Shown: one piece after another, positions 7,369 through 15,500 of the stretch
Layout of the letters: every line of letters begins with the position of its first letter
How positions within the stretch are numbered: the stretch's first letter is position 1
From: Sphingopyxis sp.
GTDB taxonomy: Bacteria > Pseudomonadota > Alphaproteobacteria > Sphingomonadales > Sphingomonadaceae
Length of the DNA: 20,999 nt
Direction: 5' to 3'
NCBI RefSeq assembly: GCF_016704835.1
Contig: NZ_JADIZJ010000007.1
Location: forward strand, 1-20,999
Notes under the pieces: model-generated
Seen by the model: only the letters and a program-made list of their open reading frames with translations
What the model was told of the DNA's origin: nothing
Databases searched by the model: none
Position numbers and translations under genes: made by a program

Positions 7369-8042
7369 GCACCAGCTCGCATGACATAGCCGGTGCCGCG
7401 AACCGTATGGATCAGCGGCATGTCATGGCCGCGGTCGACCTTTTGCCGGAGGCGGCTGACATGCTGGTCGATGATATTGGTCTGCGGGTCGAAATGATAG
7501 TCCCAGACATGCTCGAGCAACATCGAACGCGTGACGACGCGCCCCTCGTTGCGCGCGAGATAGGCGAGGATGCGGAATTCGCGCGCGGTAAGATCGATCG
7601 TCCGGCCCTGCCGCCGCACCTGCTGGCCTAGCAAGTCGATGTCGAGATCGCCAACGCTGAGCTTCGACTCGGCGACGATTGCGGGGCCGCGGCGGCCGAG
7701 CACATCGATCCGCGCGAGCAGTTCGGACATGGCGAACGGCTTGGTCAGATAGTCATCGCCGCCTGCGCGGAGGCCCGCGACGCGCTCGTCGACGTCGCCG
7801 AGCGCGCTGAGGAACAGCACCGGCGTCGTATCGCCCGTCGCGCGGATTGTCTGGACGATCGTCAGGCCATCGACGTTGGGAAGCATACGGTCGACGACGA
7901 TCAGGTCAAAGGTTTCGGAGGCCGCTCGCAGCAGCCCCATGCGCCCGTCGTGGTCGATCGTGACGAGGTGCCCGGCGGCCTTCAGCCCCTTGTCGATATG
8001 CTCCGCAACGCGGGCGTCATCCTCGATCACCAATATCTGCAT
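7365..8042 (-). CDS. OmpR/PhoB-family response regulator
   Basis: The 225-residue product starts MQILVIEDDARVAEHI with the acidic pair of a receiver domain, has phosphoacceptor Asp51 in VVDRMLPNVDGL, the Ser/Thr switch position in FLSALGD, and Lys101 in YLTKPFAMSEL. The C-terminal winged helix spans about 125-222 (DLTAREFRILAYLARNEGRV, then HVSRLRQKVDRG). ATG 8042 follows GGGAGG (8051-8046) at good spacing. The kinase overlaps its end by 4 bp. Just upstream of the ribosome binding site is a 10-bp inverted repeat that could act as operator or leader hairpin, so autoregulation is plausible. It is divergent from the HAD-transferase operon, which may be a target. Confidence 0.94.
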   Translation of the reverse strand: MQILVIEDDARVAEHIDKGLKAAGHLVTIDHDGRMGLLRAASETFDLIVVDRMLPNVDGLTIVQTIRATGDTTPVLFLSALGDVDERVAGLRAGGDDYLTKPFAMSELLARIDVLGRRGPAIVAESKLSVGDLDIDLLGQQVRRQGRTIDLTAREFRILAYLARNEGRVVTRSMLLEHVWDYHFDPQTNIIDQHVSRLRQKVDRGHDMPLIHTVRGTGYVMRAGA

Positions 8043-8055
8043 CGTCCTCCCGTTA

Positions 8056-8091
8056 CCGGGTGGCGGGCGAAATCGCCACCCGGCGGGCGAA
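8056..8091. promoter_or_regulatory. Inverted repeat plus 20-bp-period direct repeat in the divergent promoter
   Basis: CCGGGTGGCG (8056-8065) and CGCCACCCGG (8074-8083) form a perfect 10-bp inverted repeat with an 8-base spacer. Overlapping it, GGCGGGCGAA occurs at 8062-8071 and again at 8082-8091, a direct repeat with exactly 20-bp period. OmpR-type regulators usually bind tandem direct repeats, and this lies in the 124-bp gap between the regulator and the divergent operon. In the regulator mRNA the inverted repeat would fold just 5' of the ribosome binding site. The repeats are seen; their role is inferred. Confidence 0.45.
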
Positions 8092-8166
8092 CATGTCGAA
8101 AATCAAATGTTAGGCCCACCGCCGCGTCAGGCCGCGCTGCCACCTGGGTTCCGGAAGGAGCAGGCG

Positions 8167-8889
8167 ATGGCACGGGTACGAAGACAAACGGAGGGCGCGG
8201 CTTTCGCCCCAGGGCCGCAACGGGCGATGCTGTCGATCTTCGACCTCGACCGCACGCTCACCACCCTGCCGACCTATACCCCCTTCCTGTGGTTCGCGGT
8301 ACGCAGCCGCGCCCCGTGGCGCCTGCTCCTTCTCCCGCTGCTGCTGCCGGTCGCGATCCTGTATGCGCTGAAGCTGGTCCCGCGCTGCCGGATGAAACAG
8401 GCGATGCACTGGGTCGCGCTTGGCAGCGTGGTGCCCGAGCGCGAGGCAGCGCGGCTCGCCGACCGCTTTGCACGGACCCTGACCAAACGCGGACTCTATC
8501 CCGATGGCGTCGCGCTGATCGAGGCCGAGCGTGCGGCGGGGCGGCGGATCGTCCTCGCAACCGCGGCACCGCATTTCTACACGGCCGCGATCGCGCGGCG
8601 GCTGGGCATCGCCGACGTCGTCGCGACGGCTTCGAGCTGGAAAAACGGCCGTCTGACGCCCGCGATCGTTTCGGAGAATTGCTATGGCGCCGACAAGCGC
8701 TCGTTGGTCGAGGCCTTTCTGGAGCGGTCGGCGATAGCGCGCGAGGCGGCACATATTCGCTTCTATTCGGACCATGCCTCCGACCTGCCGATGTTCGAAC
8801 TTGCCGACGAAGCGGTTGCAGTCAACCCGTCGGTAAAGATGCGGACCATCGCGGCGGCGCGCGGCTGGCCGGTGCTGGACTGGCGGTGA
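8167..8889 (+). CDS. HAD-superfamily subfamily IB phosphatase with membrane-like hairpin
   Basis: The start ATG 8167 follows GGAAGGAG at ideal distance. The 240-residue protein has the HAD motif I FDLDRTLT (about residues 23-30, nucleophile and general acid Asp), motif II in LATAAPHFY, the motif III Lys in GADKRSLVEAF, and motif IV YSDHASDLPMF. This order is that of HAD-IB (SerB-like) hydrolases, which remove phosphate from small molecules. After motif I there is a strongly hydrophobic stretch (LLLLPLLLPVAILYALKL, about 50-68) that could anchor the cap to the membrane, as in phosphatases acting on lipid or isoprenoid-linked substrates. It is the first gene of a tight operon with a transferase and an FkbM methyltransferase. 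The substrate is unknown. Confidence 0.85.
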   Translation: MARVRRQTEGAAFAPGPQRAMLSIFDLDRTLTTLPTYTPFLWFAVRSRAPWRLLLLPLLLPVAILYALKLVPRCRMKQAMHWVALGSVVPEREAARLADRFARTLTKRGLYPDGVALIEAERAAGRRIVLATAAPHFYTAAIARRLGIADVVATASSWKNGRLTPAIVSENCYGADKRSLVEAFLERSAIAREAAHIRFYSDHASDLPMFELADEAVAVNPSVKMRTIAAARGWPVLDWR

Positions 8890-8894
8890 GCGCG

Positions 8895-10046
8895 ATGCAT
8901 ATCGGTTTTCTCTTCAACCATTACGGCGGACATCAGGTGGCGCATGCGTTGCCCGTCGCGCTGGCGCTGCTTCGCCGCGGTACGAATGCCAAGGTCAGCG
9001 TGCTCGTATCCGAGGACTGCGAGAGCGAGGTCCGGCGCATGGCGAGCGCTACGCCCGGCCCGGCGCCCGAGATCATCCGCCTTCGCCCGCCTTCCAGAAT
9101 CGCGCGCGCCGCCAACCGCGCGAGCGGGCGCGCGATCCCCGCCGACATTCTCTCGACGCTCCACCGCAACCTCGACCGGTTCCGTAAGCTCGACGCGCTG
9201 GTGGTGCCCGAAAAGACATCGCTGATGCTGAAGTCGCTCTTCGGCCTTAAATCGCTGAAACTCGTCCACACGCGCCATGGCGCCGGCGACCGCGCGATTG
9301 GGTTCGACAAGGCGAGCGGCAAGTTTGATCTCGTCCTGCTGTCGGGCGAAAAAATCCGCGACCGACTGTCCGAAGCCGCACTGCTGAAAAAGGATGGGCA
9401 TGCGATCGTGGGCTATCCGAAGTTCGATATCCCGCCGCCGAAGCATCCGCGGCTGTTCGCGAAGGACAAGCCGACCGTCCTTTACAACCCGCACCCGTCG
9501 CCCGCGCTGTCGTCGTGGTACCGCATGGGCCCGCAAATCCTCGACTGGTTCGCAAACAGCGACCGGTACAACTTCATTTTCGCGCCGCATGTGATGCTGT
9601 TCAAAAAGCGGATCACAGTATCGCTGTCGCCATTCGCGCTGGGATGGAACCGCGGTCCGAAGCCGGGCGATTATGAGCAGGATCATATGCTGATCGACAC
9701 CGGCAGCCCGGCGTGCCTCGACATGACCTACACTGACGCTGCCGACATCTACATCGGCGATGCGAGCAGCCAGGTTTACGAGTTCATCCGCCGGCCGCGA
9801 CCGTGTTTCTTCCTCAACCCGCGCGGTCATGCGTGGCAGGACAATCCCGACTTCGCGCACTGGCGCGCCGGGCATGTGCTCGACCGCTTCGAGCAGTTCG
9901 AGGTGGCTTTTTCAGAGTTGCCGCGCCTGACGCCGGCGATACGCACGCAACAGGAAAGCCTGTTCGACTATAGCTTCGATCTGCAGGAGCGCCCATCGTC
10001 TGAACGCGCTGCCGAGGCAATCCTTGACTATCTGGCGCGCCAATGA
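8895..10046 (+). CDS. CDP-glycerol glycerophosphotransferase-like (GT-B fold) transferase
   Basis: The 383-residue protein starts MHIGFLFNHYGGHQVAHALP, a Rossmann-like first strand with a glycine-rich loop, and later has YNPHPSPALSSWYRMG and ADIYIGDASSQVYEFI followed by RPCFFLNP. The latter resembles the TagF/TagB-type pattern in which an Asp-Ser-Ser block near the C-terminus binds the nucleotide-linked donor. The likely role is transfer of glycerol-phosphate or a sugar onto a surface polymer or lipid carrier in the cytoplasm. ATG 8895 lies 5 bp after the HAD stop; GTG 8886, overlapping that stop as GTGA, is an alternative adding three residues. It overlaps the FkbM gene by ATGA. The donor and acceptor cannot be read from sequence. 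Confidence 0.7.
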   Translation: MHIGFLFNHYGGHQVAHALPVALALLRRGTNAKVSVLVSEDCESEVRRMASATPGPAPEIIRLRPPSRIARAANRASGRAIPADILSTLHRNLDRFRKLDALVVPEKTSLMLKSLFGLKSLKLVHTRHGAGDRAIGFDKASGKFDLVLLSGEKIRDRLSEAALLKKDGHAIVGYPKFDIPPPKHPRLFAKDKPTVLYNPHPSPALSSWYRMGPQILDWFANSDRYNFIFAPHVMLFKKRITVSLSPFALGWNRGPKPGDYEQDHMLIDTGSPACLDMTYTDAADIYIGDASSQVYEFIRRPRPCFFLNPRGHAWQDNPDFAHWRAGHVLDRFEQFEVAFSELPRLTPAIRTQQESLFDYSFDLQERPSSERAAEAILDYLARQ

Positions 10047-10822
10047 GCGCCGCAGCCCCCTCGCCGCTCGCGAGCTTTTTCGTCTATGGCGTTAAGAAGA
10101 CGCTGCACAAGGCGTGGGTGCATCTGCTGACCGCGCTGCCGCTGGCGCGGTCGGACCCAGTCGTCACGTCCCGCTATGGCGTGCGGATGCGCGCGAATTG
10201 GCGCGACCGGACCTTCCAATACTGCCGCTATGCCACCTACGGCCGGGCGCTGTCGGACTATATCGCGGTGCAGGACCGGCCCTTTACCTTCGTCGACATC
10301 GGGGCGAACCAGGGCCTTTACAGCTTGCTTGCGGCACGCAACCGGCATTGCGTGTCAGCGGTCGCGTTCGAGCCGGTTGCGGCGACGTTTGCTCTGCTGC
10401 GCGACAACATCGCGCTCAACGGCGCGGGGACCAAGATCAGGCCCGTCCATGCCGCGGTCTCGCTTCAGTCGGGCATGGCGCGGATCGCGACGGACGATGC
10501 GCACAGCGGGATTGCGAGCCTGCGCGGCACCGCGACATCGGGCGGCGAGGAAATCCGAATTCTCGGCATATCGGGCGTCGATACGCTGCTCGAAGGCGCT
10601 ACTCCGCTGATCGTCAAGATCGACGTCGAGGGGCATGAGGAGGCCGTGGCCCAAGCTCTGATGGCGTCGGCGCACCGCGACCGGATCGCCGCGATCTTCT
10701 ATGAGGTCGACGCCCGCTGGACCGATGCGACCAAAATCGAGGCGCAGTTGCGACCGGCAGGCTTCGTTCGCTTCACCCGCTACGGCATCGGGGGCCACTA
10801 TGATGTCTTGGCTAGTCGTTAG
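10043..10822 (+). CDS. FkbM-family SAM-dependent methyltransferase
   Basis: The 259-residue product has the SAM-binding motif I FVDIGANQGLYSLLAA (about 82-97), an acidic second-strand end (VAFEPVAATFALL), and the FkbM-typical VKIDVEGHEEAV (about 191-202) followed by FYEVDARW. Such enzymes O-methylate sugars or other surface and secondary metabolites. ATG 10043 overlaps the transferase stop by 4 bp, so HAD, transferase and methyltransferase are probably translationally coupled and act on one product, for example end-capping or modification of a glycan chain. No signal peptide is evident; the N-terminal hydrophobic patch is short. Confidence 0.88.
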   Translation: MSAAAPSPLASFFVYGVKKTLHKAWVHLLTALPLARSDPVVTSRYGVRMRANWRDRTFQYCRYATYGRALSDYIAVQDRPFTFVDIGANQGLYSLLAARNRHCVSAVAFEPVAATFALLRDNIALNGAGTKIRPVHAAVSLQSGMARIATDDAHSGIASLRGTATSGGEEIRILGISGVDTLLEGATPLIVKIDVEGHEEAVAQALMASAHRDRIAAIFYEVDARWTDATKIEAQLRPAGFVRFTRYGIGGHYDVLASR

Positions 10823-10842
10823 TGGCCGCCACCGGACGGCCA
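10823..10842 (+). terminator. Hairpin just after the FkbM gene
   Basis: TGGCCG (10823-10828) and CGGCCA (10837-10842) pair perfectly around an eight-base loop, starting at the base after the stop codon. The following GCTTTCGG has only a short T run. It may be a weak intrinsic terminator for the three-gene operon. Confidence 0.3.
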
Positions 10843-11141
10843 GCTTTCGGCGGGAGATCTCTCAGGTGACGCGCGACGTCCTTGATAATTCTGAGGACCC
10901 TTTATGGACCGCGACGCACCTTCCCAATTGAACCGAGCGACCGGCTTGGCCCACAAAATCCTGTCCGCAAGAATGACGGGCCTCCTCGCCGACCAGACAA
11001 AGCCGGCCCTTTCCTATACTCAGCGGCCAGCCGCCAACACGGCGTTGGTCCAAAGATCGAGGCGGCGAAACCGCAGGGCCTTGTCCGACCCGGACTTTTT
11101 GCGACTTGCCCGTGCCGACTATCAAATGCACTATCCCCGAA
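10843..11141. other. Region without a recognised gene before the acetyltransferase
   Basis: Small open frames exist on both strands (for example 10904-11170 on +) but have no family motif and poor starts. The sequence is Arg/Pro/Ala-rich in every frame, as expected for translated GC-rich non-coding DNA. It may contain the promoter of the GNAT gene; no clear -35/-10 pair was found. Confidence 0.4.
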
Positions 11142-11561
11142 ATGCATATTGTCCTGACTCCATTGGCTGATGAGCCCGAGCCAAATGATCCCGCACATGC
11201 TGGAGAATGGGCTGGGGCATTCAGTCACGCCGACAGTTGCAGCCCGCCTTGGTGCTTCTATTTCGTCCGCCTCGATGAGCGGCCCGTCGGAGTTGGACTT
11301 TTCAAAGGGCCACCGACTGACGGATTTGTGGAGATAGCCTACCTCGTCTTTATCGGTTCGCGTGGCCGCGGCGTGGCAACTGCAATTGCCAAGGAGCTCG
11401 TGTCGATCGCGCGCGAACACGGCGCGGTTCGGGTTGTCGCTCACACCTTACGTGAACCCAGCCCCTCAACCCTGGTGCTTGAGGCCAACGGTTTTACAGG
11501 TCCTGCCGAAGTTGTAGACCCGGAGGACGGGCCGGTTTGGCGGTGGGACCTGGCGCTCTAG
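11142..11561 (+). CDS. GNAT-family N-acetyltransferase
   Basis: The C-terminal two thirds have the GNAT core: a beta-strand pair WCFYFVRLDERPVGVGLFKG, then DGFVEIAYLVFIGSRGRGVA with the acetyl-CoA binding loop RGRGVATAIAKEL, and LVLEANGFTG near the end, typical of the last motif in which an Asn and aromatic residue close the fold. The end motif WRWDLAL is common in these proteins. From ATG 11142 the protein is 139 residues, short for the family (about 150-180), so the N-terminus may be trimmed; in-frame TTG 11106 or GTG 11112 would add 10-12 residues. No start has a convincing ribosome binding site. The substrate is unknown, and neighbours give no hint. Confidence 0.75.
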   Translation: MHIVLTPLADEPEPNDPAHAGEWAGAFSHADSCSPPWCFYFVRLDERPVGVGLFKGPPTDGFVEIAYLVFIGSRGRGVATAIAKELVSIAREHGAVRVVAHTLREPSPSTLVLEANGFTGPAEVVDPEDGPVWRWDLAL

Positions 11562-11809
11562 TGTCAGCATGCCATCGTCAAAATCATCCTCTTCCGACAT
11601 GGCCAATTTCAGACGGTTCCCTTGGCACCAAAGACGCCATAGCAGATGTAATGGGTTCATCTGGCAGCGCCGCGGGGTTCTCTGCGCCGTCGTGAGCCGC
11701 CAAGCGCATCTTGTCGACGGCGCGGGATCCTCAGAGTGTCGCGATCACAGGCCCATCGCGCACGCCTATGCTCGATATGCATGTCGAGCACAGGACGTGT
11801 GGTTATCGC
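11562..11809. other. Short region without a recognised gene
   Basis: Nothing recognisable is encoded between the acetyltransferase stop and the frameshifted gene on the - strand. Both genes converge here. No strong hairpin with a T-tract was found by eye. Confidence 0.4.
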
Positions 11810-12321
11810 TCAGCAAAATGCTGGGGCAACTTGCTCGATACGTGCGCGTTCGGCTGGGCTCACCGACCCGATGGCCTCGAGAAAACCCTTGTTGCGCATG
11901 GCCGATCCCAGGAAAGTCCAGCGCATGGCTTGATGTTGCACCGCGATAAATTCGGCGCGCTGATCGTCAGTCAACGAACGCCCCGTTGCCCGTTCGAAAG
12001 ATGACAGATCCAGTTCGGTCTGCTGTTTCAAACCACCATCGATGAATGCGCCGATGTCCAGGAAATCATCGATAGCCCGGGTGATCTTTTCAGGACTGCT
12101 CTTTTCTGCCAGTTCATAGAATACCAGCGCATCCAACTTGGCATGCTGCGATTCTTCCAGCCAGGCGACCATGAAGTCTTCAGCGGTGCAATGAACGAAT
12201 TCCCTTCGCGTTCACCAGGGCCTGCGAAAATGGCCGACGAGCGATCGCGGTGGCGACTTTCTCCGGGTTGATCTGAATCAAATCAATTGCCCGGTGCGCC
12301 TGCCAGACTGCAACCGACCGC
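11810..12321 (-). pseudogene. Unrecognised protein, frameshifted and possibly N-terminally truncated
   Basis: The - strand frame 12172-11810 encodes a well-structured 120-residue, mainly helical sequence: VAWLEESQHAKLDALVFYEL, then AIDDFLDIGAFIDGGLKQQ, ERATGRSLTDDQRAEFIAVQ and RWTFLGSAMRNKGFL. A second frame directly upstream (12321 to about 12190) reads AIDLIQINPEKVATAIARRP and FSQALVNAKGIRSLH, which looks like the missing N-terminal portion; joining them requires a shift near 12190, after which CTAEDFMVAWLEE continues. Codon use is less GC-biased than in flanking genes. I do not recognise the family with confidence. The conserved Glu/His positions (ESQH) could suggest a helical metal-binding fold, but that is speculation. 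Confidence 0.45.
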
Positions 12322-12408
12322 AATTAAGCCAGGCACGCATCAAACCAACGATTTTGAAGGGGTCACCTGGCCGAAATTCATCTGGCGCGGCCGCGATGGG
12401 AGCGCCTT

Positions 12409-12540
12409 ATGGCCGAGTTTAAACCGCCCGAAGGCTTTGCAACCTACAGTAGGTCAAGCCCATTACTCGCGCGCTGCGAGACGGTCGCACGAGGCCGCGC
12501 CCGCTTCCGCCGGCTGCTTCACCGACCACAGGACGCGTGA
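12409..12540 (+). pseudogene. Possible remnant of a PaaI-type thioesterase N-terminus
   Basis: The frame from ATG 12409 starts MAEFKPPEGFATYSRSSPLL, which resembles the opening of PaaI/hotdog thioesterases (PPEGF..Y.R.SPL followed by the hotdog helix). After about 20 residues the similarity ends and the frame stops at 12538-12540, without the hotdog domain. It lies 54 bp before the CrbS-like kinase. The call rests on a short match and could be chance; the rest of 12322-12594 shows no other gene. Confidence 0.3.
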
Positions 12541-12594
12541 TGGCGAAGCCAGCCCCCGCGTTAACTGCAAGGTCCAAGGGGCGAGGCTCATGAC

Positions 12595-15500
12595 ATGAGC
12601 CTGCAGACCGCATCGGCTTTGGCGCTGATCCTAATCCTGCTGCTGTTCGCCATTGCGGCAATCGTCGAAGCGCGAAGCGGAGCCTTGGCAAAACGCCCAC
12701 GCCTCCGCCATGCAACCTACACGCTTGCGCTTGGCGTCTATTGCACCAGCTGGACCTTTTACGGCGCTGTCGGCAGCGCCGTGCGCGACGGCTGGTCCTA
12801 TCTGCCCATCTATGCCGCGCCGATCGTGCTCCTTCTCGCCGCACCGAAATTCCTGCGGCGGCTCTCCGAGGCCGTCGCCGACGAGCAGGCCACCACGGTG
12901 TCGGATTTCATCGCCGCGCGGTTCAGCCATGACATCGTCGTCGCTCGCCTCGTCACGGTCACTGCGCTGCTCGGGACCATTCCCTATCTGGCGCTGCAAC
13001 TGCGCTCGATAGGAGGTGCGCTATCGATCGTCACGGCGAACGACGTGTCGGAACCGGCCATGCTGGTGGCGGCGCCGCTCCTCGCGCTTTTCGCCATCCT
13101 CTTCGGGGTCCGCCGCTTCGAAGTCGCCGGCCGCAGCGAAGGGCTTCTTTACGCCATTGGGGCGGAGTCGGCGATCAAACTTCTCGCGCTCCTGGCGGTC
13201 GCCGGCGTGGCGGTGGCATTGATCGCGGCAGCGCCTGCCGACCAGATAGCAAGCGGGACCGCCGAGCTTCGCGAGCGCTTTCGCGTCGATCAACTGTCGA
13301 TCGACGTCGCAGTGATTTTCCTCCTGTCGATGACGGCGATCATCGCGCTCCCGCGGCAGTTCTACATGGGTCTTGTCGAGGCCCGGCGCCCCGACGACCT
13401 GGTTCGGGCGCGGGGCGGGCTTGCGCTTTACCTCGCGGTGATGGCGGCGCTCGTCATTCCGATTGCGCTCGCGGGATCAATGGTCTTCGGTCCAGACATC
13501 AGCCCGGACCTCTATGTCCTCCAGCTACCGGCCGGCGAAGGCTATGGGATCGTCCTCGCTGCCGCGCTGTTGGGCGGGGTCAGCGCAGCGGCCTCAATGA
13601 CGATTGCCGAGACGACCGCGCTTTCGACCATGATCTCAAACGATTTGGTCTTCCCAACGATGGTTCGCGGTACGATCGCCCGGTCGGGCGGGGTCGGGCG
13701 CCGCATGCTGACCGTGCGCCGCCAGTCCATCGTCCTGATCATGATCGCGGCGACTGGCTGGGCGCTGCTCGTCTCGCCGCGCCAGTCGCTTGCGTCGATC
13801 GGGCTTGTCGCTTTCGCCGCCATGGCGCAGTTCACCCCCCATCTGCTGCTCGCGGCAACGGGAAAGGGACGCGATCCGCTCGCAGCGCGCGCGAGCCTCT
13901 CGGTGGGACTTGCCCTGTGGGTTTACACACTCGGACTGCCACCGGTTCTGCCGACCGAATGGCTTGGCGCCTTGTCAGGATCGTTCGCCGATCCGCTGCG
14001 CCTGCTCGGCGCGGGTTCGCTCAGTCCGCTCGCACATGGCGTGTTCTGGAGCCTCGGCGCCAACCTCGCGGTCTATGCTCTGGTCGCAGCGCGCAAGTTC
14101 GAGCCGCCGCCGCTGCCGCGGTTCGCGCGCAGCGAGCGCCCGATCAGCAACCTGGGCGAGCTCGTGCAGCTGACCGCCAGCTTCATTGGCCGCGAACAGG
14201 CCGAGCGGGACTTTCCCGATGCGATCCCGGCGCAACTGATCGATCATCGATCGGCGCAGCGGGCGCGCGAGCTGATTGGGCAGGTGGTCGGCGCGTCCTC
14301 GGCGCGCGCCCTCGTCGCCTCGGCGCTCGCTGGCGGCCAGTTCAGCCTTCAGGAGGTGACGCGGCTGCTCGATGAAGGTGGCCAGAGCCTCCGCTTCTCG
14401 CGGGGGCTCCTCGCCGCTACCTTCGAGAATATCGACGCGGGCATCAGTGTCGTCGACGCGCAGCTCAACCTCGTGGCGTGGAATAGCCGTTATCTTGAGC
14501 TGTTCGAATATCCGCCGGGCATGGTGCGCGTCGGCGTGCCGGTAGCCGAACTGATCCGGTACAATGCAAGGCATGGTGATTTCGGGCCTGGCGATGTCGA
14601 AGACCAGGTCGCCCGGCGCATCGATCATCTGACCCGGGGCCAGGACCATAGTTTCGAGCGGCTCCGCAATGACGGGCGCGTGATCAAGACCGTCGGCGGT
14701 CCCATGCCGGGGGGCGGCTATGTCATGTCGTTTACCGACATCAGCGAGGAGGCGCGCATTCGCGAGGAGCTGCGCCAGACGCTCGAACAGCTCGAACATC
14801 GGGTCGCCGACCGGACACGCGAGCTGAGCGAAGCCAACCGCCTTCTCGCCCATGCCGACGAAGACAAGACCCGTTTCCTGGCCGCGGCAAGCCACGACCT
14901 GCTGCAACCGCTGCATGCCGCCCGGCTGTTCACGGCCGCACTGGCGCGCGACGCAAGCGAGAGCCAGCAGGAGCTGGTACGGCGAGTCGAAAGCGCCATT
15001 GGATCAGCCGAAGACCTTTTGCGCTCGCTCCTCGATATCAGTTTTGCGCCTTTTCTGTCGGACCTCGCCGAGACAATCCGCCCGATCGCCGCAGCCAGAG
15101 GTCTGGGTCTGCGGCTCGGCCGCTTGCCGGGCTGGGTCGAGAGTGATCCCGGACTCCTGCGCTCGGTGATGCAGAATTTCCTGTCCAACGCGGTTCGCTA
15201 TACCGCGAGCGGCGCAGTCCTTGTCGGGGTACGCCGGCGCGGATCGGATTGGCGCGTCGATGTGATCGATACGGGCGTCGGAATCGGCGAGCAGCATGTG
15301 GAGGAAATATTCGCCGAGTTCACCCGGCTAGGAGACGTCGAGGTCGAGGGGCTTGGCCTCGGGCTGGCGCTCGTTCGCCGGATCGTTCGTCTGCTCGGCG
15401 GACGGATCGAAGTCTGCTCGATACCCGGCAAGGGTAGCCGCTTCAGCCTCTATTTGCCCGCCAACGACCAAGCGCACACTGCCTTTGTCGATGCCATCGA

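Noticed and set aside
8763..9875. A 370-residue open frame on the - strand
   Set aside because: It is antisense to the transferase gene, with composition typical of a reverse-strand shadow and no motif.
13975..14916. A 313-residue open frame on the - strand
   Set aside because: It is antisense to the transporter/PAS part of the hybrid kinase and has no domain of its own.
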